The position numbers and the translations under genes were made by a program. A stretch of 28,905 nucleotides of DNA, taken from positions 1-28,905 of the IMG/VR virus record IMGVR_UViG_3300007542_004263; one strand, 5' to 3'. Source of the stretch: a virus. The notes under the pieces were generated by a model, which had not been told where the DNA came from, ran no database searches, and saw nothing but the letters and a program-made list of their open reading frames with translations. This document shows, in pieces, positions 6,101 through 14,670 of this stretch. Positions within the stretch are counted from its first letter, which is position 1, and every line of letters starts with the position of its first letter.

Positions 6101-8870
6101 CCATCCACGATCCCTCAAGCGTCGTGTTGATCATGCCCTCAACCGATGCGGCAATGGCCTCCTGCGCGGTGATACCTTCGTCCACCCGCTCGATGGCCGC
6201 CTCCATCGCTATGGCAGCCTTGCCCTGCCGTCTCGCGTCTCTGGTGGCGCGCTCGGTTTCACGGAGGCTCGCCTCCATCGCCTGGAGTTCCTTGATTCTC
6301 GGTTCAATCTGCTCGATCTCGGCGATGGCGTCGTCGCGCTCCTTCGCGGCACGCATCATGTCTTGGAGCGCGCCCTCCTTTTTCCCTTCCATCCATTCGC
6401 GCGAGCCGCGCTCTCTCTTGGCCGCCTTGATGGCCTCGGCGTGCTCGGCGCGGAGTGTCTGGAGTTCGTCGAGGATTGCCCTGCGGAACTGCGTCGGCGT
6501 GCCACCAAGGGCCTCGGTCACGCCGTCCATCTTCGCGAGTACGCTCTGGCGCTCCCGGTCGAGCAGCATGTATTCCATGACGCCCTCGTCGATCATTTCG
6601 AGGATGGCGTGGTGTCGGTTGACGATGGACCGCTCTCGCTGCGACAGGTCGATCCCGCGTGTCACCTTGTCGCGGATCTCGACCATCCTCTCGTTGCTCT
6701 CGCGGAACGCGCGCATGAGGCCCTTGGCGTTGGTGAAGCGCAGCGGTCGCTCCGTCATCGACTTAGATCGCTTGGACGCGAGGCCGCGATAGGTCGACTC
6801 GAACGAGCCCATGTTGTCGAAGTCGCGAAGCGTCTTCGCCATCGCCTGCTGCTGTCGGTACAGGCCGACCCAGGACTGGTACTCGTTGCTCCACTCGTAG
6901 TTGTCGAGGCTGTCCTTGAGTTGCTCGGCGCGCTCGAGCAACTCAGGCGACATCACATCGCGAACCTCGTTGAGCGTCTTCTCGTAGAGCTTCTGTGCCC
7001 GTGCGACCTTGTTGCTGTTGAGGAATCTGGCGTGCTGGTACTCGTCGAGCGCCTTGTTAAAGGCGGCGAGGGCTTGTGGGCGAGCCGGCGACGATGCCAT
7101 CTCAGCGTCGAACGCTCGGCGCTTGTCACGGTACAGCCGAACCGCTTCAAGCGTGCCGTCTGGCAGGTCGAGCGCCGCGATCTTCGCTTCGAGCACGGCC
7201 CGCTTGGCGGTCAGGCGCTCCTTGCCCTTCGTTGCTTCGGCGAGGTCTTCCTGCCACCGAAGGACACGGCGCAAGGCGGTTTGCTCTTGGCCCTTGAGCG
7301 CCCACCGCATCGTGTTGGCGACCCGCTTTTCCTCCCGAGCGAGGATCGCGAGGCCGGCAGCACGGACGCGGGCATCCTCGTGCTCGGCAACGTAGTTGAT
7401 CCACTTCTTCGTTCCAGCCGGGTCGTTGTGAATGCGACCGTCCCCCGTGGTGACGAACGGGACCACGAGCCGCGACGGCTCTGGAATCTCGGGTCCACCT
7501 TCTTGAAGCGCGGCACCCCGCTCGACCATGGTCGCGATGGCGCTCTTGAAGGCTGCCGCCGACGCGGCTCTGTGCCTTGGGGCTGCCACGAGGGTGGAAA
7601 GCGCGTCAGCCACGTCGGGGCTGTCGACGGCAAGCGGGTCGTTGAACACGCGGTCCATCGACGCATGCAACTCGCCGACCGTCATACCGCGCGACTTCGC
7701 CACCGCTGCCATCGCTTTGCGCGCGGCGGGGACCATCAGGGCGCCAGCGATGCCTGCGGAGGCGGGGGCGCCAAAGAGAAGCGCGGTAGGCTCAAGCACG
7801 AGGCTGCCGACGAATGCGTGGCGAAGCCCCTGGCCGACTTTCGTTGACCAGACCGGGGCATCGAAGTGCGTGGCGGCTCCCGAGGTCTTCGGAAGCGGCA
7901 CCTTGGGGTTCATCTTGTCGACGGCGGTTGCGACCGATGCCGAACTTGCTCCCTCGCCCGCCAACGAGTCGACGGCCTTGCTCGGTCGCCGCCCGCGCTC
8001 CACGCTCCCCGCGCTCGCGGCTGGTGTCAGTTCGGGGTCGACGATGTTTGCGGTGTGCTCAAGAGCGGCAGCGACCTTGCTGTTCTTCGACGTCTTCGCC
8101 GCCGCGCGCATCGTAGAGCCGACGCTCTTTGCGAACGGGATCGCCTCGGCCATGAGCGCGAACGGGTCTGCAATCGCCGTTTCGACGGTCATGCTTGGGT
8201 CGAGCAGCGATGCGTAGTAGCCGACCGGGCCTTGAATCAGCCCCGACCCGACTTCACGCGCCCGCGCAGGGTCGCCTGCCGGGCCGATGCCGAACGGCGC
8301 GGTTGCAAGCGTTGCGATACCACCGAGCACGTTGCTCGCTGAACGCGAGAACCGCTCGCTCAGCGGCAGGTCGAGCATCTCCTTGTTGTACGCCTGCTGG
8401 TCGCCCTTGATGCGGCGACCTCCCTCTTGCAAGAACTCGCCGGCAGCGCGCAGCGGAGCAATGTCCGACTTCGCCGCCGCACCCGCGATTTCCTCGACCT
8501 GCATGCCCTCGGTGAGCGGCGCAACGACCGCGCTGGCCACGCTCGCTGCCCCGTAGGGGATGGCGTAGGCAGCGCCCTCGGCGGCGCCAGTGAGCGCCTC
8601 CTTGGCCCACTCAGCGCGCCCTGCGACGTAGTCGGACACGTCGCTCGTGAACCGCTTGTTGGGGTTCGGGGTCGCGACCTGCGGCTGGTTCTGCGCTTGG
8701 TACTCGGCGAGTTTCTGCAAGACGACCTGTGCGTCTGCGTTCATGACCGAGTCGTCGAACTGCAACGGGTCGTTCGACGGGCCGAGAGTTGACACGAGGT
8801 CTTCTCGGTACTTGTCGAGCAACCCGCGCTTGGCGTAGTCGTCAAGAAGCTGGCGATAGGTCTGCGGCAT
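3111..8870 (-). CDS. Giant internal virion (ejection) protein
   Basis: 1,919 residues, by far the largest product here. Ala/Gly-rich hydrophobic segments lie at about 90-230 and 352-380. A long charged coiled-coil region spans about 497-897 (many Arg/Glu/Lys heptads), a Gly/Ala membrane-active-like segment lies at about 1255-1293, and the C-terminus from about 1843 is again helical and charged. These traits, with the position as third of three proteins after the tail genes, match large podoviral ejection proteins analogous to T7 gp16, which form a conduit across the host envelope. I see no lytic transglycosylase or RNA polymerase motif. The start is ATG 8870, overlapping the previous stop as TAATG; an upstream ATG at 8906 lies inside the preceding gene. 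Confidence 0.75.
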   Translation of the reverse strand: MPQTYRQLLDDYAKRGLLDKYREDLVSTLGPSNDPLQFDDSVMNADAQVVLQKLAEYQAQNQPQVATPNPNKRFTSDVSDYVAGRAEWAKEALTGAAEGAAYAIPYGAASVASAVVAPLTEGMQVEEIAGAAAKSDIAPLRAAGEFLQEGGRRIKGDQQAYNKEMLDLPLSERFSRSASNVLGGIATLATAPFGIGPAGDPARAREVGSGLIQGPVGYYASLLDPSMTVETAIADPFALMAEAIPFAKSVGSTMRAAAKTSKNSKVAAALEHTANIVDPELTPAASAGSVERGRRPSKAVDSLAGEGASSASVATAVDKMNPKVPLPKTSGAATHFDAPVWSTKVGQGLRHAFVGSLVLEPTALLFGAPASAGIAGALMVPAARKAMAAVAKSRGMTVGELHASMDRVFNDPLAVDSPDVADALSTLVAAPRHRAASAAAFKSAIATMVERGAALQEGGPEIPEPSRLVVPFVTTGDGRIHNDPAGTKKWINYVAEHEDARVRAAGLAILAREEKRVANTMRWALKGQEQTALRRVLRWQEDLAEATKGKERLTAKRAVLEAKIAALDLPDGTLEAVRLYRDKRRAFDAEMASSPARPQALAAFNKALDEYQHARFLNSNKVARAQKLYEKTLNEVRDVMSPELLERAEQLKDSLDNYEWSNEYQSWVGLYRQQQAMAKTLRDFDNMGSFESTYRGLASKRSKSMTERPLRFTNAKGLMRAFRESNERMVEIRDKVTRGIDLSQRERSIVNRHHAILEMIDEGVMEYMLLDRERQSVLAKMDGVTEALGGTPTQFRRAILDELQTLRAEHAEAIKAAKRERGSREWMEGKKEGALQDMMRAAKERDDAIAEIEQIEPRIKELQAMEASLRETERATRDARRQGKAAIAMEAAIERVDEGITAQEAIAASVEGMINTTLEGSWMVEDAVKAIGRAESLAAKRKSAVAKNAKEFPLSVAQGMDNLGVARLEAPSRKIPLRWYERQIDEWVDQVALLSESLSPFGSPMDKNGIKRLFAMSMFSDSVVHMVNKRAVGAFIKRVARDSKELQSTISAKIGDMVAASIKTDLWKEPEVNGVRFTAYISEWLDSLPSKERREVIAETARSIGNWAADHIQAHMMQGNASAELARQIPPGLAQQLVVGENATMAIAGSSFIDWATGGRSASMVPFDVELIRQRLIEAGAITADGTVMNNAVLDAFAQAAVQKTGISTWGDEAVAARLTGAGVSEWLKSLSEFIDPTGASVSGRNRMERSKRASGIGGAAMVAGAAAGVGGAIIGAPLVATAGGAALVAGGLMRAMEPKFAHLTDFLSTVRGDLSQSIGYAPESIWVHRAMASALDAQLAMLKTTSPIESVFKKGLTALSLGTSFMNMLSNDAIYSFATGSMPGQLFREMFAVGDEIALWRRGEANKYQQAKWDAFAATGLMESSWVSDVMRDFGKGDPAKGKGAQLYQDSMRFFLTAYAAQDGYAKAASFSRQYDGLHGVVGQLPPGYGLSLNVGHNRWSSIRQTASGLEVKRGNAWQPIGDGSRELSELIGKGAATWPAKTFFDFNQLPGFIKRGSGVFSLFSPLFGWAFKAIDVPGKPGIGHAAVNYFPSSQWITDDPNLLRLKAQQAMDLSIRRAVSMAFMRAPGRIRTKQEQGLAEIMSYGIPQFSLITAPTETSPGTYGPQGNIVALEPSLVGMSLLAEFQMGVADMLGFGPETAIELANASIAELTPEQREAMRLRRMWWRYATGKLGSPADLVRLVGVGGNFAMPAIAGALSSPYRDVNWKRIGANLASGVLGKTTINTMDVIIGLMDPDSQTTTREIVQGEDGQRPEDAFLWVVRSLTGIGAREIKSGQIKKDFQRVERTMKRTLVNGANKEIRRLQARLSRPDVSPEEADEIVRKITVLKEMVRERRGFITETMRESRAAARGEGANQ

Positions 8871-10789
8871 TACTTGCCCTTTGCCGCGTCTTGGTACGCC
8901 TTCCATGCAGCAGGCGACAGCCTCGCGACCATCGCCTTGAGCTGTGCCTCTGCGGTCTTGCGGGTCCGAGCGTCGGTGATGTTGTCGATCTCCGCGCGAA
9001 TCGCCGGCATGGCTCGGGTTGCCTGGCTGCCGTCGATGGCCCCATCGCGTGTGACGAAGCTGCGCGTCATCCTTTGGATGGTCGCGAGGGACTGCTTGTC
9101 CCGCGCCGGGATCTTGTCGGCGTCGCCGCCCTTGGCCGGCAGCCCGAACATCGACCCGACGACGCGCTCGGTCGCCTTGATGGATGCGCTGTCGACCGCC
9201 TTCTTGCGAGCGACGGCGGAGCCCGCCATCGCCTTTGGAGCGACGCGCTTGCCTTCACCCATCGACCGCACGGCATCTTCGAGCGAAGTCGGCGCGTCTG
9301 CCACGTCGAGTCCGGCCTCCTTCGCTTCCTCGGCTGCGACGCCGAGCTGCCCGACGAACTCGACCTCATCCATGAACTGCTTGCGGACCTTGCCGGGAAG
9401 CGTCTGGTTGAGGGTCTTGGCGAGCGCGTAGGATCTGGCGGCATCCGCGAAGTTGCGCGACCGCATCGACTCGCGAAGCCGAATCAACACGCCCTGCATC
9501 TGCTGCTTGAGGGCGCCGTCGAGTTCCATCTTCTCGATCCTGGCGATGGACTCCTGCGAGCGGCGGTACAAGTCCTGCTCGGATAGCTTGAGCTTCTCGT
9601 CGGCAACGCGCTGCTTCTCCGTGTCGACCTTCTCGCGGTGTGCAATCTGGCGCTCGCGTTGTTCGAGTTGCTGCGCGCGGTGCCGCTCGATGGCCTCTGC
9701 TTGGCGCACGCGGAGCGACAGAGACGCCAAGCCTCGCGCATCTGCCGCGAGGTCGCCAATCGCCCGCTGGATGTGAGCGCCGGAAATGCGGTCAACGAAC
9801 CCGGTCGGACGGACGTCGCGAAGCGGGCTGAACGACGCGCCTTTCAGAATCTTCGCCGCCGCGTCCGCATCGCCTGCCGCAAGCGCGGCGCCCATGGCAG
9901 CCTTGGCCTCCGCGAACGTCTCGAATCTCGGCAACTGCTCTGCCTGCTGAACCTGACGACCGTCAGCCGCGAGGGCGGGATTGACCTCGGCAAGCAGGTC
10001 AAGGGCGGCTCGCTGGGAGGCATTGTATTCCTCCGGCGTCGGCACCGGGGGCGCCGTCATTTGCTGTAGCGCAGGCTGCGCTGGCTGCATTGGCTGCGCT
10101 GGCGCAGGAGCCCCGTCAGCGGGCGCTGCGGCCTGTTGTGGCGCCTGCGTACCCTCTGCGGCTTTTCTGGCGTCCAGGGCTCGCTGTGCGCGAGCGCGGG
10201 CCATCTCGCCTTCCTCCGTGGTCGGCTGGATGCGAGCGATGGCGGCATCGACAGGCGCCATCGACGGGCGCTGAACCGGCTCGGGAATCCCCGTCAGTTG
10301 AACGGGCGACTGCGGGAGACCGGGCTGCGGTGGCGGCTGCATGCCTGTGTCAAGTTGGCCGACAGCGGCGCCCGCGCCCTGGAGTTCGGAAAGGAAGGCC
10401 GCAAGAGCAGCGTCCTTGCCTGTTGAGGCTTCTGGAGCGCGACGGCCAACTCGCTCCATCGGAGCAGCGCCCATGCGAGGCGGCGCGTCTGCGGGACCGC
10501 CAGGTTGAGCGCCGTCCGCGAAGGCTTCCATGACCTGATCGGTTTGAGCGTCAGCATACGGGTTGTCGCGGTTGCGCGCTGATGCTTCCGGCTGTTTGGT
10601 ATTGGGGTTCTGTGTGTAGCCAAGCTGTGCAAGGAAGGGCTCCAGTTGCTTGACCAGACCAAGCGTCGCCGACACGTCGCCAAGGACGCCGCGGTAGGTG
10701 TTTTGGTCCTCAACCTTTGGTTGGCGGGGCTGCATAGGTACGCGTGAGGGCGTGATACCTGGCAGGTTGATGATTGCGCGAGCCGCCAT
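8870..10789 (-). CDS. Internal virion protein with Pro/Gln-rich N-half and coiled coil
   Basis: 639 residues. The N-terminal 250 residues are Ala/Pro/Gln-rich and probably disordered, with many PAQP and PPP-type runs. Residues about 353-450 form a strong coiled coil (RAQQLEQRERQIAHREK and onward), followed by a helical C-terminal domain. No enzyme motif is seen. By position, between a 221-aa helical protein and the giant ejection protein, it corresponds to the middle member of the podoviral internal-core trio (T7 gp15 analogue). It starts 10 nt after the previous stop with an AGGGG ribosome site. Confidence 0.65.
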   Translation of the reverse strand: MAARAIINLPGITPSRVPMQPRQPKVEDQNTYRGVLGDVSATLGLVKQLEPFLAQLGYTQNPNTKQPEASARNRDNPYADAQTDQVMEAFADGAQPGGPADAPPRMGAAPMERVGRRAPEASTGKDAALAAFLSELQGAGAAVGQLDTGMQPPPQPGLPQSPVQLTGIPEPVQRPSMAPVDAAIARIQPTTEEGEMARARAQRALDARKAAEGTQAPQQAAAPADGAPAPAQPMQPAQPALQQMTAPPVPTPEEYNASQRAALDLLAEVNPALAADGRQVQQAEQLPRFETFAEAKAAMGAALAAGDADAAAKILKGASFSPLRDVRPTGFVDRISGAHIQRAIGDLAADARGLASLSLRVRQAEAIERHRAQQLEQRERQIAHREKVDTEKQRVADEKLKLSEQDLYRRSQESIARIEKMELDGALKQQMQGVLIRLRESMRSRNFADAARSYALAKTLNQTLPGKVRKQFMDEVEFVGQLGVAAEEAKEAGLDVADAPTSLEDAVRSMGEGKRVAPKAMAGSAVARKKAVDSASIKATERVVGSMFGLPAKGGDADKIPARDKQSLATIQRMTRSFVTRDGAIDGSQATRAMPAIRAEIDNITDARTRKTAEAQLKAMVARLSPAAWKAYQDAAKGK

Positions 10790-10799
10790 TGTGTTGCCC

Positions 10800-11465
10800 C
10801 TACCTTGCGCTGCCGTGCTTCGCCTGCCATTGCTTGTTGCCCATCGCCATGATCGACGCTTGAACGTCTGGCGGGAACGTGGCCGCGTATGCCTTTAGGG
10901 CATCCATGAACCCCTTTGGGTCGTGCTCTGTCAGAAGGTATTTGTTGGCGATGCTTTCGACCTCGGACTCCATCGCCAGTTTGTTTGCGTCCTGCATCTT
11001 CCCCGCGTAGTCCTCACTGAGCATCTGCGAGTTGATCGCGTTCTGCGTCTCGGCGCCGGCGAGGCGGTAGTCCTGCATCAACTGCGCGTTCTGGAGTTGG
11101 CTCTGCGCGCTCTGGAAGGCGAGGTTGGACCGCTGGGCGGCGATGTCGCCCATGAACTGGCCGACTCCCGACGCCATCGCGGCGCTCTGTGCCGATGCTG
11201 CCGACGAGGACATGGCGTTCGACGCTCCACCTCGACCAGCGAGCATCCCCGCAGCGTCGCCGGCCTGCTGTCGGAGCGCGAACAGCCCTTGGTTCTGCTG
11301 CTGCTGCAACTGCGCCGGGGCGTTGGCGTAGAAGCCCTCGACAGCATCGACGCCGCCCTGGATACCGCCAAGGTCCGACGCCTTCGCGGCGATGTCGCGT
11401 AGGCCAGTCTCCCAGTTCTTGAGCGCCTCGGCCTGGCTCTTTCCCTTGTTGACACCGTATGCCAT
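10800..11465 (-). CDS. Internal virion protein, gp14-like by position
   Basis: 221 residues, almost entirely helical. It has a Gln-rich segment (AQLQQQQNQG) and a Ser/Ala/Met-rich middle (SSSAASAQSAAMASG), typical of the smallest podoviral internal core protein, which inserts into the outer envelope on ejection. The start ATG 11465 is preceded by GGAGGTCGCC. The longer open frame upstream overlaps the preceding gene's end and lacks a ribosome site. It is the first of three adjacent genes with this character. Confidence 0.65.
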   Translation of the reverse strand: MAYGVNKGKSQAEALKNWETGLRDIAAKASDLGGIQGGVDAVEGFYANAPAQLQQQQNQGLFALRQQAGDAAGMLAGRGGASNAMSSSAASAQSAAMASGVGQFMGDIAAQRSNLAFQSAQSQLQNAQLMQDYRLAGAETQNAINSQMLSEDYAGKMQDANKLAMESEVESIANKYLLTEHDPKGFMDALKAYAATFPPDVQASIMAMGNKQWQAKHGSAR

Positions 11466-11494
11466 GGCGACCTCCAACCCTGCAAACCCTAAGA

Positions 11495-13225
11495 CTACAT
11501 CCGCCGATTGTCCAGAAGTCCTTGAGCGTGCTTTCTGCCGATGATGAAGACCCACGAGCCGCCCGTGCCCGAGTAGACCTCAAGCGGGTCACCTGCTGCG
11601 CCAGTCGGGGGAGGCGGTGTTGCGTCGAGCAACCCGCCTGGGTCATGGAACATCCACCGGACAACGAGGAACTGCTCGGCGCCACCCGTCTGCGGGGCGC
11701 CTCCGTCGATGTTGGTCCGTGTGAGCGTGCGGAGCCCGCCGCGCCCGACAAAAACCGGCTGCCCCTGGTCGATGGTCGTTCCGGCCTTGGTGACGAAGCC
11801 GTCGCGGCCCGCACCGACAATCGGAACCTGTAGCAACTGGTGCGTGAAGGCGTTGGCCGCTGTCGGCTCTTGGGACATGTCCTGCTCGCGGCGCACGCGA
11901 AGCTCGTCGATGACGAACCCGTTGCGCTGCGCGACCGTGAACGCGGCAAGGGCGACCTGCTCAATCGCCGGGTCGTCACCGCGAACCCCGGTGAACATGC
12001 CGACGCCGATCGACGTGTTGAGCGTTGGGCTTGTCGGGAGCCTTCCCTTCCCTGCCGGATTGCCCGTTCTGCCCTCGGGCAGCGCGATGCTGTTGGCGGC
12101 GAAGACGTGGTGGATGACGAACGGGGCGGTGATGGGTATCCACGCCTCGTCCGTCGTCGGGTCGGTGTGCGGCGCAGCGCCCACCCACGGCATCTTGCCG
12201 GAGTTGACGGCTGCGACGTAGCCGTCGTTGCCGACGTTGTGCCACATCGGGACGGCGATCACGTCGTAGGCCGCATCAGCCTTGTGCTGCTCGACTCCTG
12301 GGCGCGCGCCATCAGGGCGCAGGCTGCCGCGAAGGCGTCGAAGCAGTTGCACATCGAGGGTCTGCGCGTTGGTGTCGACGCCCTTGGAGCCCGAGGCAGC
12401 GATAAGCGAGCCAGTTGTCGCCGGGTCGATGGTCACGGTGCCAGCCTGGTAGCCCATATCGGGCGCATTCTGGAGGTCAAGAGCATCGTCGCGCTGGCCG
12501 AGCGGGGCGAGGAACTTGAGCGAGACGCAGAACGACGGCAAGCAAAGGAACCGCTTGTTGGTGAATGAGCCATTCGCGTCGGGAGCGAGCCCCGGCGCTT
12601 CGATGTGCATCAGGAAGGACTTGTAGGGGTCAACCTGCTTGCTCAAGCCACGCCAGACAGCGGGGTTTGCCCGCGAGATGGTCGACAAGAGTTGCGACGC
12701 CAAAATCTCGCCCGAGAAGATTTCCTGTTCGGGGTCGTACTTGGTGTTGCCGAACGCGCGCATACGCTTCTGCTGGAGCGTGATCTTGAGGTCGAGGTAG
12801 GCAGCCGACTCGTAGGTCACGGTGCCAAAGTTGCCGAGGAAGGGAGTCTCTACCAGCGACGCGCCGAGGCCGCCCTGGTCAAAGCTCAGCGACACCTCGT
12901 CGAGCACGAGGGCCTTGAAGGCGTCGGGCACCGCGCCGTCCTTGCTGAACACGTCGGCAAGGGGAGGCAGCACGAACGGCGTCGCGATGTGCCGCACGCG
13001 CAGTTCGTCGTCGGTCTTCTGCGCGCCGCTGTGCTCGTACAGGTCGAGCCCGCTGATCTTGGGGAACCAGAGGTTCACGCGCACGGGAACGCGGTCGTTC
13101 TCGACGTTGTCGGCGTCGATGGTGACGTTGGTCAGCGCCGTCCCGATGCTCGACATGAGATCGAAGACGTGCTCGACAGCGAGCTTGACGCCGCGCGCAA
13201 GGAAGGGCCGGTCGAACTTCGCCAT
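11495..13225 (-). CDS. Unknown large virion protein, 576 aa
   Basis: I do not recognise a family. The product is mostly beta-rich with many turns, no membrane helix and no obvious catalytic motif. It contains LSFDQGGLGASLVETPFLGNF-type strands and a proline-rich PPPPTG linker near the C-terminus before a final short domain. It sits between the nozzle/beta-helix group and the internal core proteins, with its ATG directly after the upstream stop codon, which suggests a tail or fibre-attachment component. This is contextual inference only. Confidence 0.6.
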   Translation of the reverse strand: MAKFDRPFLARGVKLAVEHVFDLMSSIGTALTNVTIDADNVENDRVPVRVNLWFPKISGLDLYEHSGAQKTDDELRVRHIATPFVLPPLADVFSKDGAVPDAFKALVLDEVSLSFDQGGLGASLVETPFLGNFGTVTYESAAYLDLKITLQQKRMRAFGNTKYDPEQEIFSGEILASQLLSTISRANPAVWRGLSKQVDPYKSFLMHIEAPGLAPDANGSFTNKRFLCLPSFCVSLKFLAPLGQRDDALDLQNAPDMGYQAGTVTIDPATTGSLIAASGSKGVDTNAQTLDVQLLRRLRGSLRPDGARPGVEQHKADAAYDVIAVPMWHNVGNDGYVAAVNSGKMPWVGAAPHTDPTTDEAWIPITAPFVIHHVFAANSIALPEGRTGNPAGKGRLPTSPTLNTSIGVGMFTGVRGDDPAIEQVALAAFTVAQRNGFVIDELRVRREQDMSQEPTAANAFTHQLLQVPIVGAGRDGFVTKAGTTIDQGQPVFVGRGGLRTLTRTNIDGGAPQTGGAEQFLVVRWMFHDPGGLLDATPPPPTGAAGDPLEVYSGTGGSWVFIIGRKHAQGLLDNRRM

Positions 13226-14065
13226 CTATCGCTCCGTCGACTCAAGCACCGTCAGGCACAGGCTGTAAAACTGGCGCCAAACCGTCTCGTCCGCCCACGG
13301 GGTAGCGTAGACGCCCGCGTACTCGGGGAGTACGACGGTGAAGTAGACCCTCGACTTGCTCGGGATGACAACCTCGTGAAACTCGAAGTCAATCATGATC
13401 CCCTGTGGGTAGTCGTTCGCCGATGGCAGCATCGAGCCGACGATGGCGGTCGCCGGGATTGGTGAGACGTTCTGCGCGGACGCGAGGAAGTCGCGCCGGC
13501 AGAGTTCAAGGGCGTCCTGCGATGCGTTCTCGGTGAGGAACGGGTTGGCGACGTGGACGAGTACCTGAATGTCCTTGCACGGGTCGCCCTTCTCGTTGCC
13601 CGGTGGCGGGACGTCCTCGCCGCCATTGGGGAACGTGAAGGTGTTGGGGAACTCGTCGTCGGTCTGGAGGAACGCTGTTGCGCGCTGGATGATGACGGGG
13701 CGCTCAAACCAGAGCGACGTCGTCCATGCGTACTGGTAGCCGGCGAGGGTGCTGCTGTCGAGGTTCAGTCCTTCAACGTCGATGCCCTTGTGGCGCCACC
13801 GCTGCGCCGGGGTCGGCAGCGTCTCGGTGATGGACTGGAACTTCGACGCATCGGTGATAACCCACGGCGGATAGTTCTGGAACCCGAGGTTCGCTTCGCA
13901 TCCCCTGTAGTGCGTGACGTACTTCGTCTCGAACCAGCGAGCCTCGACGTCGTCGTGACGCAGCGCGTTGAACCGCTCGCGCAGATCGGCAAGCGCGTTG
14001 GCGAGCCGATTGCCGTCGATGGTGGCGGCGTTCTGGAACTGCTCCCTGGTGAACCGCCGCAGCAT
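13226..14065 (-). CDS. Unknown virion protein, 279 aa
   Basis: Not recognised. The N-terminal 45 residues are helical (RRFTREQFQNAATIDGNRLA), resembling attachment helices of tail appendages. The rest is beta-rich with aromatic residues and two Pro/Gly-rich loops. Its ATG overlaps the stop of the beta-helix-like gene as TGATG, and its own stop is followed immediately by the next ATG. It probably forms a complex with one or both neighbours in the tail; no enzymatic residues are visible. Confidence 0.6.
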   Translation of the reverse strand: MLRRFTREQFQNAATIDGNRLANALADLRERFNALRHDDVEARWFETKYVTHYRGCEANLGFQNYPPWVITDASKFQSITETLPTPAQRWRHKGIDVEGLNLDSSTLAGYQYAWTTSLWFERPVIIQRATAFLQTDDEFPNTFTFPNGGEDVPPPGNEKGDPCKDIQVLVHVANPFLTENASQDALELCRRDFLASAQNVSPIPATAIVGSMLPSANDYPQGIMIDFEFHEVVIPSKSRVYFTVVLPEYAGVYATPWADETVWRQFYSLCLTVLESTER

Positions 14066-14670
14066 CAGGTCGTCTCCGCAATGGTCGTGACGCTCGTGTG
14101 CGTCTTCCCGGTCAGGTTTGAGCAGCCGATGATGTAGACGTTGCCGACCACGCCAGCGTTCACCACCACATTGAGCGCGGCTGTCGTCAATGGCTCAAAC
14201 ACGCAGCCAATGAAGTGAGCCTTGCCGGTCGCGTCGATGTCAACGAACTTGCCGGGAAGCCTGCCGGTGTGGAGAAACCGGCAGTTGACGAAGACCGCCG
14301 TCGCCCCGGCAGCGACAGAGATGAGCCGGGCTGAGTTGTTGGTGTCGGGGAAGGCGGCGAAGACGATCCCCTCGAACTGGACAAAGCCCGACGACACCTT
14401 GACCGGGCCTTCGACCTGCGCGCCCGGCACCCCGCTGACGCGCCATTGGACGCCTTCGATCTCAAAGCCCGAGTGCTTGCCAGCGAGAAGCAAGACCTCG
14501 GCCCGGTCGTCGTTGGTCCCGATGGCACCACCGGGCTGAACAACCACGCTGCCGAGGCGGTCGATGCTCGTCTCAACAGCGGTCTGCGCCTGCCATGCCT
14601 CGGCGCCTGCGCGGTCTGCCCCCTCGGGAAGCGGCGTCTTAAGCGGGAATCTCGGCGCTCCACGGCTCAT
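14065..14670 (-). CDS. Beta-helix-like tail appendage protein
   Basis: 201 residues. After a short helical leader, successive strands such as HSGFEIEGVQWRVSG, GPVKVSSGFVQFEGIVF, TAVFVNCRFLHTG, KAHFIGCVFEP and NVYIIGCSNLTG follow the pattern of coils in right-handed parallel beta-helices (pectin lyase-like fold) common in phage tailspikes. The short length suggests a small spike or a fibre shaft rather than a full enzymatic spike. ATG 14670 is preferred, as it overlaps the upstream stop (ATGA) and is preceded by GGAGGTG; a GTG at 14679 is an alternative adding three residues. Confidence 0.6.
   Translation of the reverse strand: MSRGAPRFPLKTPLPEGADRAGAEAWQAQTAVETSIDRLGSVVVQPGGAIGTNDDRAEVLLLAGKHSGFEIEGVQWRVSGVPGAQVEGPVKVSSGFVQFEGIVFAAFPDTNNSARLISVAAGATAVFVNCRFLHTGRLPGKFVDIDATGKAHFIGCVFEPLTTAALNVVVNAGVVGNVYIIGCSNLTGKTHTSVTTIAETT

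Noticed and set aside
6363-7847. 494-codon plus-strand open frame, and others such as 4353-5150, antisense to the giant ejection protein
   Set aside because: They mirror the coding frame of the minus-strand gene, have no ribosome sites, and show no recognisable motif.
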